From positions 1 through 7,886 of the forward strand of contig DOCI01000046.1 in NCBI GenBank assembly GCA_003503535.1: a DNA stretch of 7,886 nucleotides, read 5' to 3'. The stretch is from Planctomycetaceae bacterium. Its GTDB lineage: Bacteria > Planctomycetota > Planctomycetia > Planctomycetales > Planctomycetaceae. A program made the position numbers and the translations under genes. Numbering within the stretch: position 1 is the stretch's first letter; every line of letters begins with the position of its first letter. Below are positions 1 through 5,269 of this stretch, piece after piece. The notes below the pieces were generated by a model. That model was not told the DNA's origin. It saw nothing but the letters and a program-made list of their open reading frames with translations, and searched no databases.

Positions 1-1
1 C

Positions 2-346
2 CGCAAAGTCTGCAGCAATTCCAGCGAAGACTACCATCCCGATGCCGCAGCCTGCCAGTTCCTGGGAATCGATCCCAATGAAGGGGAATCAGTCACCCTG
101 AAACGCGGCATTCCAGCCGACTGCAACTTCCACACCGGCTACATGGGCCGGACTGGCGTCTTCGAAGTCCTGCCTGTCGATAGCGAGATTCGCGATGCAA
201 TCATCCAGAACAAATCAAGCCGGGAACTGCATAAACTTGCCGCAGAACGCGGCATGATGTCCCTCGAAAAAGCCGCCAAGCAGAAAGTCCTCTCGGGCGA
301 AACGACCATCGAAGAACTGCACCGAGTCCTGGTTTTCGCTGCATAA
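2..346 (+). CDS. GspE/PilB-type secretion or pilus ATPase, C-terminal part (5' end outside window)
   Basis: This is the last 114 residues of a hexameric AAA-like ATPase of the type II secretion/type IV pilus family, which powers assembly of a pilus or pseudopilus from the cytoplasmic face of the inner membrane. The frame is open from base 2. The signature is the family's C-terminal stretch [16 protein letters not shown] followed by the helical region ending in the usual L-x-G-x-T-T-x-E-E-L-x-R-V pattern. The preceding zinc-binding region normally carries two CxxC pairs. Here only single cysteines remain (KVC, AAC, ADC), so the metal site looks degenerate. Family homologues usually keep it, although loss is known in some members. 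The Walker A and B motifs lie upstream of the window. GspE and PilB cannot be told apart from this piece. The gene is the last one before a strong terminator and looks like core chromosome, unlike the DNA to its right. Confidence 0.88.
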   Translation, partial: RKVCSNSSEDYHPDAAACQFLGIDPNEGESVTLKRGIPADCNFHTGYMGRTGVFEVLPVDSEIRDAIIQNKSSRELHKLAAERGMMSLEKAAKQKVLSGETTIEELHRVLVFAA

Positions 347-370
347 GAGAATTGTCAACCCGACACGATC

Positions 371-398
371 AAAAGGTGCGTTTCGACGCACCTTTTTT
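371..398 (+). terminator. Rho-independent terminator after the ATPase gene
   Basis: A 7-bp GC-rich stem (375-381 with 386-392) closes on a UUCG loop. It is extended by an A-run pairing with the following T-run and ends in TTTTTT (393-398). It starts 25 bases after the ATPase stop codon and is a textbook intrinsic terminator for plus-strand transcription. Confidence 0.9.
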
Positions 399-543
399 AG
401 TAAACAGCTTCGGATGGCATCGGACTCCGGACTTACTACCACTACGTACTGGGATGCGAAATGGTCACATTTCTCGGCTCAATTGAGCTACCAGTCGTTG
501 GCCCTTGAGTGTAACGGACAAACTTAGGGAATAATGATCGTCA

Positions 544-561
544 ATCCGACACCAAATCCGA
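544..561 (+). repeat. Direct repeat, copy 1 (ATCCGACACC-AA-ATCCGA)
   Basis: This 18-base sequence recurs at 730-747 with only the two central bases changed (AA here, TT there). Each copy itself contains ATCCGA twice at a 12-base period. The copies lie on either side of the terminator and the tRNA-end-like sequence. Recombinase arm sites are one possibility; that is inference. Confidence 0.6.
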
Positions 562-628
562 TACTCGACTCCAATCACGCAATGGGGTATACCGCTAAGT
601 CCATAATTTTAAATGACTTAGGCGCATG

Positions 629-650
629 AAAAAGCCGCCCGAAGGCGGCT
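629..650 (-). terminator. Minus-strand intrinsic terminator
   Basis: On the minus strand, AGCCGCC (650-644) pairs with GGCGGCT (639-633) around a UUCG-type loop and is followed by a short T-run (632-629). It would end leftward transcription. No minus-strand gene lies just upstream except the tRNA-end-like sequence at 655-670, which is how such a terminator normally sits behind a stable-RNA gene. Confidence 0.75.
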
Positions 651-654
651 AAAG

Positions 655-670
655 TGGAGGATAGGGGAAT
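655..670 (-). other. tRNA-like 3'-end fragment, candidate attachment core
   Basis: Read on the minus strand, the 16 bases ATTCCCCTATCCTCCA look like the 3' T-arm strand plus acceptor strand of a tRNA (pattern ...AATCCCC-TATCCTCC-A). The tRNA likeness stops there: the expected TTCGA of the T-loop is absent upstream, so this is a fragment and not a gene. It lies five bases upstream of the minus-strand terminator. Integrative elements commonly recombine into tRNA 3' ends and leave such a fragment at one end of the insertion. The tRNA identity is not resolved; a tmRNA end is also possible. The match is from memory of tRNA consensus, not an alignment. Confidence 0.42.
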
Positions 671-729
671 AGCCATTAAATGCCATAAGTGTTGATATTT
701 ATGGACTTACGCCGACAGCCATCTTCCTT

Positions 730-747
730 ATCCGACACCTTATCCGA
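730..747 (+). repeat. Direct repeat, copy 2 (ATCCGACACC-TT-ATCCGA)
   Basis: Partner of the repeat at 544-561, matching 16 of 18 positions. It lies on the island side of the putative junction, about 120 bases upstream of the antitoxin promoter and its operator candidate. Confidence 0.6.
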
Positions 748-855
748 ACAATGTTTGGATAAGCACGCTGCGTCTCGTCATCGCTTAAGATTTATATTCT
801 ATAGTGGAGGACATGGTCCTAAAACCCCGATCGACATAAAGATCAGCCTTACCCT

Positions 856-876
856 GTGTGGCATATTGACCCACAC
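856..876. promoter_or_regulatory. Palindromic operator candidate of the toxin-antitoxin operon
   Basis: GTGTGG (856-861) and CCACAC (871-876) are perfect inverted arms separated by 9 bases. The palindrome overlaps the -35 box of the promoter below it. Ribbon-helix-helix antitoxins of this family bind such sites and repress their own operon, so autoregulation is the natural reading; binding itself is inferred. Confidence 0.5.
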
Positions 877-894
877 TGCTCTTCAACGTAGAAT
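866..894 (+). promoter_or_regulatory. Sigma70-type promoter for the toxin-antitoxin operon
   Basis: TTGACC (866-871) and TAGAAT (889-894) are separated by exactly 17 bases. The expected start of transcription is near 901, giving a leader of about 34 bases that carries the GGGAGGAGG ribosome binding site at 922-930. The -35 box lies inside the palindrome at 856-876. Confidence 0.65.
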
Positions 895-934
895 ATACAT
901 CAGTTTGCCACTTTTAGTTATGGGAGGAGGACGC

Positions 935-1216
935 ATGACAACAACGAAGAAGAAGAGTGACGCTCGCATTAACGTGAGGTTGTCGAGCGATCTGAAGCAT
1001 ACTATCGAAGAGGCTGCTGCTGCTCTTGGGCAAACTGTCAGCGAGTTCACAGTATCGACCGTTCTCCGAGAAGCCCGTAATGTACTTCAAAATGCACAAG
1101 TCACTCGGCTCTCGAATCGTGACAGAGACACTTTTCTTGCAGCATTGCAGGAATCGAATGCTCCCAACGACGCATTGAAAGCTGCCGCACGCAGTTACAA
1201 GAAGCGGATTTCCTGA
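935..1216 (+). CDS. TacA-like antitoxin (DUF1778/ribbon-helix-helix)
   Basis: A 93-aa protein that should bind DNA through an N-terminal ribbon-helix-helix (residues ~7-50: DARINVRLSSDLKHTIEEAA, then a helix with TVSEFTVSTVLREA). Its C-terminal tail would wrap and neutralise the acetyltransferase encoded next. The length and the DUF1778 order (basic N-terminus, R-x-S-x-x-L-K, A-x-x-x-G-x-T-x-S-E-F) fit the usual 90-100 aa. I chose ATG 935 because GGGAGGAGG lies four bases upstream; an in-frame ATG at 920 would itself contain that ribosome binding site. The stop codon is one base from the toxin start, so translation is likely coupled and the antitoxin made first. Promoter and palindrome upstream suggest repression by the antitoxin or the complex. 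The gene symbol is withheld because only the family, not orthology, can be seen. Confidence 0.8.
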   Translation: MTTTKKKSDARINVRLSSDLKHTIEEAAAALGQTVSEFTVSTVLREARNVLQNAQVTRLSNRDRDTFLAALQESNAPNDALKAAARSYKKRIS

Positions 1217-1217
1217 G

Positions 1218-1739
1218 ATGTCAGGGCAAACATGGGTAGTTGAGCCATTCGAGCGAAACCGGCATGACCGGACCAGCTTCGACGGCGGAGTTCCAATATT
1301 GAATGACTGGCTCGCTACAAAAGTCAGCCAGTACGAAAAGCGGGATCTTGCTCGAACATATGTGCTCGTTGAACAAGGATTGACAGAAATCAAAGGATAT
1401 TACTCCCTGTCAAACCACACGGTCGTTTATGAAGCGTTGCCAATGGATCAAGCCAAAGGCTTACCACAAATTGACTTGCCCGTCGTCTTGATCGGACGGC
1501 TGGCGGTGGATGTCTCGGTTCAAGGCAATAGCCATGGCGAATTTCTCCTACTTGACGCTCTGCGGCGGTGTGAGTTTCTTGCGAATAAGATTGGGATTCA
1601 AGCAGTAGAAGTCGATGCCATTAGTGAAACGGCAAAGAAATTCTACGAAAAATATGGATTTCTCGCTCTTGCCGACGATCCTCGTCATCTTTTCTTTCCG
1701 ATGAAGGCTGTCCGAAAGTTGAAGTTACCACCACTTTAG
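1218..1739 (+). CDS. TacT-like GNAT acetyltransferase toxin
   Basis: A 173-aa GNAT-fold protein. Toxins of this family acetylate the amino acid on charged tRNAs from acetyl-CoA and so stop translation. Visible family marks: FDGG-x4-LNDWL near residue 21-32 (most relatives have FDCG), GYYSLS at 60-65, LIGRLAVD at 91-98, the acetyl-CoA loop QGNSHGEFLLLDA at 102-114, VDA at 132-134, and KFYEKYGF at 141-148 with Tyr143 as the expected catalytic residue. The acetyl-CoA loop is slightly off consensus: Q-x-x-G-x-G/A becomes QGNSHG, with Ser105 in place of the first glycine. Length is typical. The ATG at 1218 lies one base after the antitoxin stop; no separate strong ribosome binding site is needed if translation is coupled. 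The tRNA target cannot be predicted. Confidence 0.82.
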   Translation: MSGQTWVVEPFERNRHDRTSFDGGVPILNDWLATKVSQYEKRDLARTYVLVEQGLTEIKGYYSLSNHTVVYEALPMDQAKGLPQIDLPVVLIGRLAVDVSVQGNSHGEFLLLDALRRCEFLANKIGIQAVEVDAISETAKKFYEKYGFLALADDPRHLFFPMKAVRKLKLPPL

Positions 1740-1857
1740 TGGCGGGAAGACCTGTTTTGACGTAGAGAGCATCAACGATGCCATCCAATTTATTCAAAAG
1801 CACGTACTTCGATATGGACAAAGGCGTTTTGGCTCACAATCTTTAAGGAACTCTTCC

Positions 1858-2088
1858 ATGTCAGGTGACCTTGAACAGCGTTTTCCAGCCATAGCCGCTT
1901 GGATTCAATACGGTTGGATCGAGATTGGAGATCAAGATTGGACCCGCTCATCTGCGGTAGCTCAAGATTGTGGAGGCATGGTCTATGAAGAGACGGGACG
2001 TAAGAAAACTTTGACCGAATGTCTTGAATCTTTAGAGCGTGGGCTGCGTGAGCACATGAAAGAGCGTTGGGGTGATGATTTCGGGTAG
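1858..2088 (+). CDS. Conserved hypothetical protein, 76 aa (GWIEIG type)
   Basis: A small acidic soluble protein of unknown function. Residues 8-24 (RFPAIAAWIQYGWIEIG) followed by a GG-x-V-x-E element at 39-44 and a terminal amphipathic helix (LTECLESLERGLREHMKE) match, from memory, a family of 70-90 aa proteins of unknown role found in several environmental phyla. No catalytic motif, signal peptide or membrane segment is visible. The start is supported by AAGGA about eight bases upstream. The gene stands 118 bases after the toxin gene, with no obvious promoter or terminator in the gap, and 208 bases before the ATP-grasp gene; that second gap holds nothing I can name. Confidence 0.62.
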   Translation: MSGDLEQRFPAIAAWIQYGWIEIGDQDWTRSSAVAQDCGGMVYEETGRKKTLTECLESLERGLREHMKERWGDDFG

Positions 2089-2296
2089 CTCAATGCTGCT
2101 CGACAAGTGCCATAAGGTGCCTTTGATGGTGTGAACCGGGATCACTACATTTAAGGACTGAGCGTCTCCAGAAGAAATCGAAGGCCTACACGGTTCGACG
2201 CAACTGTGTTGGTCTTTATGCTTAATGGACTGCCAACGTAAATTCCAGATGCCACACTGCCACAAATCGCCAATCTGAATGCGAGGACACAGCACC

Positions 2297-3109
2297 ATGC
2301 GAGTCTTGGTCCAACAAATCAACAAAGGACAACCCACTTACGACAATTTTGAACGCTCGGCCTATTGGTTCTGGGAACGTGGATATGAAGTCATCCGGTT
2401 TCGCTACGAGGAACTCAATAGTGGTAAGTTTGATGAACTACTCATCCATGAAGCAGATTCGACAATCGTTCGAGCGGGCGTGGGAACGGTGCTATTAGCA
2501 CTTCAACGGGCCGGACGTACTGCTCCGCAAATATATGATCTGCCCCGTGATCTCTGGCCGTATACGGCACGAAGAATATGGGAGTCAACGCTCGGCGAAT
2601 TTCGCAGCGAAGCCACAAACAGCGAATTTGAGCCAGCAATTCATATAAAGCCACTAATTCACCAGAAAATGTTCACGGGATTGGTCGTGTCAAAGTTTAG
2701 TAACCTGATACCGACTGCACACCTTGATGATGACGTTCAAATCTTATGTCAGGAAACCCTGTGCTTCGAGTCAGAATGGCGAAGCTACATTCTGCGGGAC
2801 AGAATTCTTCAGGTGTGTTGCTACAAGGGCAATCCACTTCTGTTCCCAGACCCTAGCCTAATGCAAAAGGCGATCCCAGCATTCCAAGATCGTCCCATCG
2901 CATTCTCTTTGGACTGGGCTGTAACGACTTCTGGTGCGACAGTTCTAGTGGAGGTGAACGATGGATTCTCTTTGGGAAATTACGGTCTTCCGGGACATCT
3001 CTACACAGCTATGGTCGAAGCAAGATGGCGTCAAATGATGGGTCTGCCGGACAATCTGGTTGGCGAGATGCTTCTGCCAAATGCAGACGAGATTCAGCAA
3101 GGAGCCTAA
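2297..3109 (+). CDS. ATP-grasp enzyme, R2K clade (DUF4343-like)
   Basis: A 270-aa cytoplasmic protein resembling the R2K clade of ATP-grasp ligases, named for two conserved arginines and one lysine. Such enzymes couple ATP to formation of an amide-type bond; the substrate of this clade is generally unknown. Visible elements: Lys118 in IHIKPL, the CFESEWRSYIL stretch at 156-166 with Arg162, a YKG turn at 176-178, LDWAV at 205-209, and the metal/ATP-binding end LVEVNDG-x4-GNYGL (217-231), then Y-x-x-M-x-x-x-RW (236-244). This order and the overall length fit the family. I prefer ATG 2297 (MRVLVQ) over the in-frame ATG at 2279, because a GAGG lies about ten bases upstream of it and beta-strand 1 starts there. 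The stop is two bases before the truncated MGTSY frame, whose ribosome binding site lies inside this gene, so the two were probably co-translated. Relatives occur in phages and conflict loci, which suits the island setting. Confidence 0.72.
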   Translation: MRVLVQQINKGQPTYDNFERSAYWFWERGYEVIRFRYEELNSGKFDELLIHEADSTIVRAGVGTVLLALQRAGRTAPQIYDLPRDLWPYTARRIWESTLGEFRSEATNSEFEPAIHIKPLIHQKMFTGLVVSKFSNLIPTAHLDDDVQILCQETLCFESEWRSYILRDRILQVCCYKGNPLLFPDPSLMQKAIPAFQDRPIAFSLDWAVTTSGATVLVEVNDGFSLGNYGLPGHLYTAMVEARWRQMMGLPDNLVGEMLLPNADEIQQGA

Positions 3110-3111
3110 CA

Positions 3112-3207
3112 ATGGGTACTTCCTACGGTAATTTCACCAAGTCCCCCCCGCACGCCCCCCCATCTGTTTGGGTCAAAATTACATGGCTAATTAAACATCA
3201 TGACTGA
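3112..3207 (+). pseudogene. Truncated 31-aa 'MGTSY' reading frame, probable gene remnant
   Basis: The frame begins two bases after the ATP-grasp stop with an excellent ribosome binding site (AAGGAG, 3099-3104, seven bases from ATG). Its first residues MGTSYGNFT resemble, from memory, the start of a family of about 100-130 aa proteins beginning MGT-[SYW]-x-[TS]-N-[VI]-T-L-x-GP. After nine residues the sequence runs through two seven-base C runs (within 3145-3170), turns into a proline-rich stretch and stops after 31 residues. The other two frames also stop soon, so a single one-base shift does not restore a long protein. I read it as a decayed or deleted gene that kept its start signals. A genuine microprotein is the alternative. 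The last eight bases overlap the next gene. Confidence 0.45.
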
Positions 3208-3418
3208 TTCATCTAATCAATCGATCCCGAATGAGATTCTTGGTCGCAGAGTTATTGGCATCTGTCCTGACTGCCAATCCGAAGGAGTAATCTGGATTTG
3301 CAACGAGGAGCAAACAACACATTGGGTCAGGCGTTGCAAACTTTGTAACTGTGTTGGTTATTTACTGGATATCCCAAAGAGATACAGCGAGTTGGACCAA
3401 AGCGAGATCCCATTCTGA
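3200..3418 (+). CDS. Small zinc-ribbon protein, 72 aa
   Basis: I do not recognise a named family. Two cysteine knuckles, CPDC (22-25) and CKLC (46-49), 20 residues apart and both followed by short beta-like segments, make a zinc ribbon likely; Cys34 and Cys51 are extra. The C-terminus is acidic and unstructured. Zinc ribbons of this size mediate protein or nucleic-acid contacts. There is no clear ribosome binding site, but the ATG overlaps the end of the preceding 31-aa frame by eight bases, so translation may depend on ribosomes finishing that frame. That could be why the remnant kept its start region. The gene precedes another zinc-ribbon gene by 20 bases. Confidence 0.55.
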   Translation: MTDSSNQSIPNEILGRRVIGICPDCQSEGVIWICNEEQTTHWVRRCKLCNCVGYLLDIPKRYSELDQSEIPF

Positions 3419-3438
3419 CCTACAATGGAGAACTCGAA

Positions 3439-3882
3439 ATGTCCAAAGATCGTACACCTCACTGGTTGATTCAGTTGAAATTCTTCTTGCTTTGCTCACC
3501 CGTCGGCATCGTTTTGGCGATTGTATTTGCACCGGTGGCAATCCCAGTATTGTTAGCCTTCGGAGGCACGATCTTACTGTTCTGGCATGGGGCGAGACTT
3601 TTTACGAATTGTTTCGTAATGCTGCTAGATCCAGAGGAATACGAGTCAATCAAGCAGAGTGGTGGCGATCCATTCTATGACTGTGTAGGTGCTCCACTAA
3701 ACAATGATAGTGAGCAGGTCCGTATTACAGGACACGTGCCAAATGCTGCCTGTCCGGGTTGTGGACAACCAGTGTATATTCAGGCCAGCACGCCATTCTG
3801 CTGCCCAATCTGTGATACCCACTGGCATGAGAACAATTGGTGGCGATGGACAGGTTCTGAGTGGATTGTGTTAAATAACTAG
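3439..3882 (+). CDS. Membrane protein with C-terminal zinc ribbon, 147 aa
   Basis: An unrecognised protein with two hydrophobic helices at about residues 13-32 and 33-56, separated by a proline-containing turn (APVAIP), so it is probably an inner-membrane hairpin with the tail on one side. The tail carries CPGCG (105-109) and CCPIC (121-125), a zinc-ribbon spacing, followed by HWH (128-130) and a Trp-rich end (WWRWTGSEW). GGAG lies eight bases before ATG 3439. It forms a likely operon with the 72-aa zinc-ribbon gene (20-base gap). Its stop codon shares the bases CTAG with the stop of the HEAT fragment on the other strand, so the two are exactly convergent. No enzymatic motif is seen. Confidence 0.62.
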   Translation: MSKDRTPHWLIQLKFFLLCSPVGIVLAIVFAPVAIPVLLAFGGTILLFWHGARLFTNCFVMLLDPEEYESIKQSGGDPFYDCVGAPLNNDSEQVRITGHVPNAACPGCGQPVYIQASTPFCCPICDTHWHENNWWRWTGSEWIVLNN

Positions 3883-4106
3883 GCTTTCTTTTCTCTTACA
3901 CATTCAATTAGGCTGCCAAGAAATTCTTCATCAATCTCAATCAACGCTTTCAATGCTTCGGCGGCAAGCGGTTGTTCGTCTTGGCAAAGAATGTGTCGGA
4001 GTTGAGGAATCGATTGATTCAGTTGCAGATCACACACGGTTTGAATCGCTGTCATTCGCACGAGTCGGTCAGGATCGTCGAGTAGAGGCAGAATGAGAGG
4101 AGCGGG
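3879..4106 (-). pseudogene. HEAT-repeat protein remnant (C-terminal fragment)
   Basis: Reading leftward from 4106, 75 residues are open: [20 protein letters not shown], then a helix with [39 protein letters not shown] and the stop. The pattern (two helices, D-x-D/P-x-x-V-R, A-x-x-A-L) is that of HEAT repeats, which form helical protein-binding scaffolds. An in-frame TGA at 4107-4109 ends the frame upstream, before any ATG and in mid-repeat. There is no ribosome binding site at the internal GTG (4061). I conclude it is the tail of a larger HEAT protein whose front part was lost. A translated short form from GTG 4061 (60 aa) is possible but unsupported. Confidence 0.55.
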
Positions 4107-4149
4107 TCAATCCCGCATCGTTTCCCGATATTCCCTCGGAGAATTCCGA
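4102..4149. repeat. Two short hairpins between the microprotein operon and the HEAT fragment
   Basis: GCGGG (4102-4106) pairs with CCCGC (4112-4116), and TCGGA (4136-4140) pairs with TCCGA (4145-4149). They lie just downstream of the last gene of the minus-strand operon. Neither is followed by a T-run, so they are weak terminator candidates at best. Confidence 0.3.
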
Positions 4150-4172
4150 TTAAACTTTCATAATCAATCGAA

Positions 4173-4355
4173 TCACTTCTGCTTCTTTTTATCGCCTTGA
4201 TTGTCTTTCTTCTGGTTCTCATTCTTGATAACTAATCGAGCGATGCTATCTCCGGGCATTGTTAATCGTCCGTGAGTTGATTTGATTTCGCCAAGCGGAT
4301 TATTGGGCACTGCTCTGAGTATATCCCAGCCATTGGGATTAAATTCTTCATTCAT
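4173..4355 (-). CDS. Microprotein, 60 aa, lysine-rich tail (last gene of minus operon)
   Basis: Unrecognised. The N-terminal two thirds (residues 1-44) look folded: FNPNGWDILRAVPNNPLGEI, then HGRLTMPGDSIARLVI; the last 15 residues are almost all Lys, Gln, Asn and Asp. I placed the start at ATG 4355 because GGAG (4367-4364) lies eight bases upstream. A longer frame from a TTG at 4439 exists but would overlap the preceding gene out of frame and lacks a ribosome binding site. It starts 11 bases after the stop of the 54-aa gene. No membrane segment or signal peptide is visible. The basic-polar tail could bind nucleic acid or membrane lipid headgroups; that is speculation. Confidence 0.55.
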   Translation of the reverse strand: MNEEFNPNGWDILRAVPNNPLGEIKSTHGRLTMPGDSIARLVIKNENQKKDNQGDKKKQK

Positions 4356-4366
4356 GAAAGAGTCTC

Positions 4367-4531
4367 CTACTTTTTCTGCGAATTTGAGGTTGTGGATTGG
4401 CTCTGCGAATTTGTATTTGAATTGTTTTGGCTTTGACAATTCGAGTTTGAGTTATTTTCAGCAGCAGGAATTACATATCGTCCGTGACTGCGATTATCGC
4501 CACCAGTCCATGCGGCATTATCTTTGCTCAT
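4367..4531 (-). CDS. Microprotein, 54 aa, Asn/Ser/Gln-rich tail
   Basis: Unrecognised. The first 25 residues (MSKDNAAWTGGDNRSHGRYV...) resemble a short folded or binding segment. Residues 27-52 are low complexity, made almost only of Asn, Ser, Gln and Thr with one Cys. ATG 4531 overlaps the TGA of the preceding gene as ATGA, the standard sign of translational coupling, and AAGGA lies about nine bases upstream. Third-base choice and the paired start signals argue that it is real although it is short and overlaps longer spurious frames. Prion-like low-complexity tails often drive self-association; whether this one does is unknown. Confidence 0.52.
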   Translation of the reverse strand: MSKDNAAWTGGDNRSHGRYVIPAAENNSNSNCQSQNNSNTNSQSQSTTSNSQKK

Positions 4532-4650
4532 TTTTTCTCATCCTTGGGTGGAGGTGGTGGTATTTCTTTTGCTTTGGACTCAGTAGGTGGCTTAAGCCGT
4601 CCAACGGACTCTCTAATTACGACTTTAGTTCTTACTTCCTTCTCACTCAT
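4528..4650 (-). CDS. Microprotein, 40 aa, proline-rich tail
   Basis: Unrecognised. The sequence has a charged beta-like start (MSEKEVRTKVVIRESVGRLK), then PPTESKAKEIPPPPPKDEKK. The polyproline stretch at 31-35 could serve as an extended linker or docking peptide. GGAG lies six bases before ATG 4650, and only 12 bases separate it from the stop of the membrane-protein gene. Its stop overlaps the next start (ATGA). Position between the membrane protein and two further tiny genes, all with spaced ribosome binding sites, is the main evidence that it is translated. Confidence 0.52.
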   Translation of the reverse strand: MSEKEVRTKVVIRESVGRLKPPTESKAKEIPPPPPKDEKK

Positions 4651-4662
4651 TCTGATCTCCGG

Positions 4663-5250
4663 TTACTGGTATGTTTTCAGATACATGACGACCATATTGC
4701 AAATAAATCCCACAACTAAGAGCCAAAATGCTAAACAATCAAAAATAATAATGAATATGTCCCATTTTGTTCTCTTTCGACATGAAAAATCTTGCATTTC
4801 GTAGCACTTACGCTCTTGCTCAATCGCAATCTCATTTACTTTGACATTGCAATATCGAGCAAAAATCGAAGCAAGAATAGAGCCAGTGAAAAGTAACCAA
4901 ACTGTACCAAGAACTTTGGGGTCATCCCAAGGCATCAATCGATCCCCTATCTCAATTCTCCCTAACTTTGTGAATGTCGCAAAAGTTACCGAGAATCCCA
5001 GAGATCCGAGAGCCACGGTTAAGATAGCTGAATCGAAGCTGGAATGTGAATCCTTTCGATACTCCTCATTCTTGAAGTGGTATTTTAGATAATCGCTATG
5101 AGAATAAATTTCATCTTGATTGATTGTGTCAACTTTTGTGGTTTCAACTACATTACATATCGTTTCTGTTACACTGGGGGGAGAACTTTGCGGTGGAGTT
5201 CTATTGCTTCTGCTCTTTTTTCTACGTCTACCCATCAGTCTTTTATTCAT
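4663..5250 (-). CDS. Three-helix membrane protein, 195 aa, first gene of minus operon
   Basis: No named family is recognised, though the F-D-x-x-I-L-T-x-x-x-G-x-L-G-x-S-x-x-F start of the first helix occurs in assorted small bacterial membrane proteins of unknown role. Layout: a basic cluster RRRKKSRSNR at 8-17, a polar Pro/Ser/Thr segment to ~50, helices at about 74-94, 113-132 and 164-190, and a charged stretch between helices 2 and 3 (~138-163) with several Cys. The frame stays open upstream to a GTG at 5388, but a strong promoter for this strand lies inside that extension (5270-5298), so translation must start later. ATG 5250 is the first after it; ATG 5235 is the alternative. The ribosome binding site is weak (GGAC) and the leader is short. 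It heads a four-gene operon with three microproteins. Confidence 0.65.
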   Translation of the reverse strand: MNKRLMGRRRKKSRSNRTPPQSSPPSVTETICNVVETTKVDTINQDEIYSHSDYLKYHFKNEEYRKDSHSSFDSAILTVALGSLGFSVTFATFTKLGRIEIGDRLMPWDDPKVLGTVWLLFTGSILASIFARYCNVKVNEIAIEQERKCYEMQDFSCRKRTKWDIFIIIFDCLAFWLLVVGFICNMVVMYLKTYQ

Positions 5251-5269
5251 TTCGTCCAGAATTGTATTG

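Larger units (their letters stand above)
595..709. repeat. Inverted GACTTA repeats around the putative junction
   Basis: CTAAGTC (595-601) and GACTTAG (615-621) form a perfect 7-bp inverted repeat with a 13-base AT-rich spacer. A third copy of GACTTA lies at 704-709. The 11-base TAAGTCCATAA at 596-606 is exactly inverted at 699-709. The set brackets the terminator and the 16-base tRNA-end-like sequence, which suggests protein binding sites for site-specific recombination; the role is inferred only. Confidence 0.5.
399..855. other. Gene-free stretch between core gene and island (possible integration boundary)
   Basis: No convincing coding region is seen here on either strand. A plus-strand reading frame from 689 is open only because it runs in frame into the antitoxin gene; its upstream part lacks a ribosome binding site and crosses the antitoxin promoter. 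The stretch holds a minus-strand terminator (629-650), a tRNA-3'-end-like sequence (655-670), a pair of near-identical 18-base direct repeats and several GACTTA motifs, all listed separately. The content fits an attachment region better than a regulatory leader. Confidence 0.5.

Noticed and set aside
455..510. Possible tRNA D-arm on the minus strand (TAGCTCAATTGAGC)
   Set aside because: The D-loop would be only four bases and no anticodon arm, T-arm or acceptor stem follows at the right spacing.
689..934. N-terminal extension of the antitoxin frame
   Set aside because: The extension contains the promoter, the palindrome and the ribosome binding site of the antitoxin gene, and has no start signal of its own.
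914..1393. Minus-strand frame of 159 codons opposite the toxin-antitoxin genes
   Set aside because: It lies entirely antisense to two well-supported genes, is rich in Ser/Cys/Arg as antisense shadows are, and has no ribosome binding site.
1778..1846. 22-codon frame between the toxin gene and the 76-aa gene
   Set aside because: ATG to TAA is open, but there is no good ribosome binding site and no supporting context.
2089..2296. Gap before the ATP-grasp gene searched for a small gene or RNA
   Set aside because: Only short open stretches and no stable hairpin, promoter or conserved RNA pattern that I could support.
4356..4439. Longer version of the 60-aa microprotein starting at a TTG
   Set aside because: No ribosome binding site; it would overlap the 54-aa gene out of frame, whereas ATG 4355 has GGAG at the right distance.
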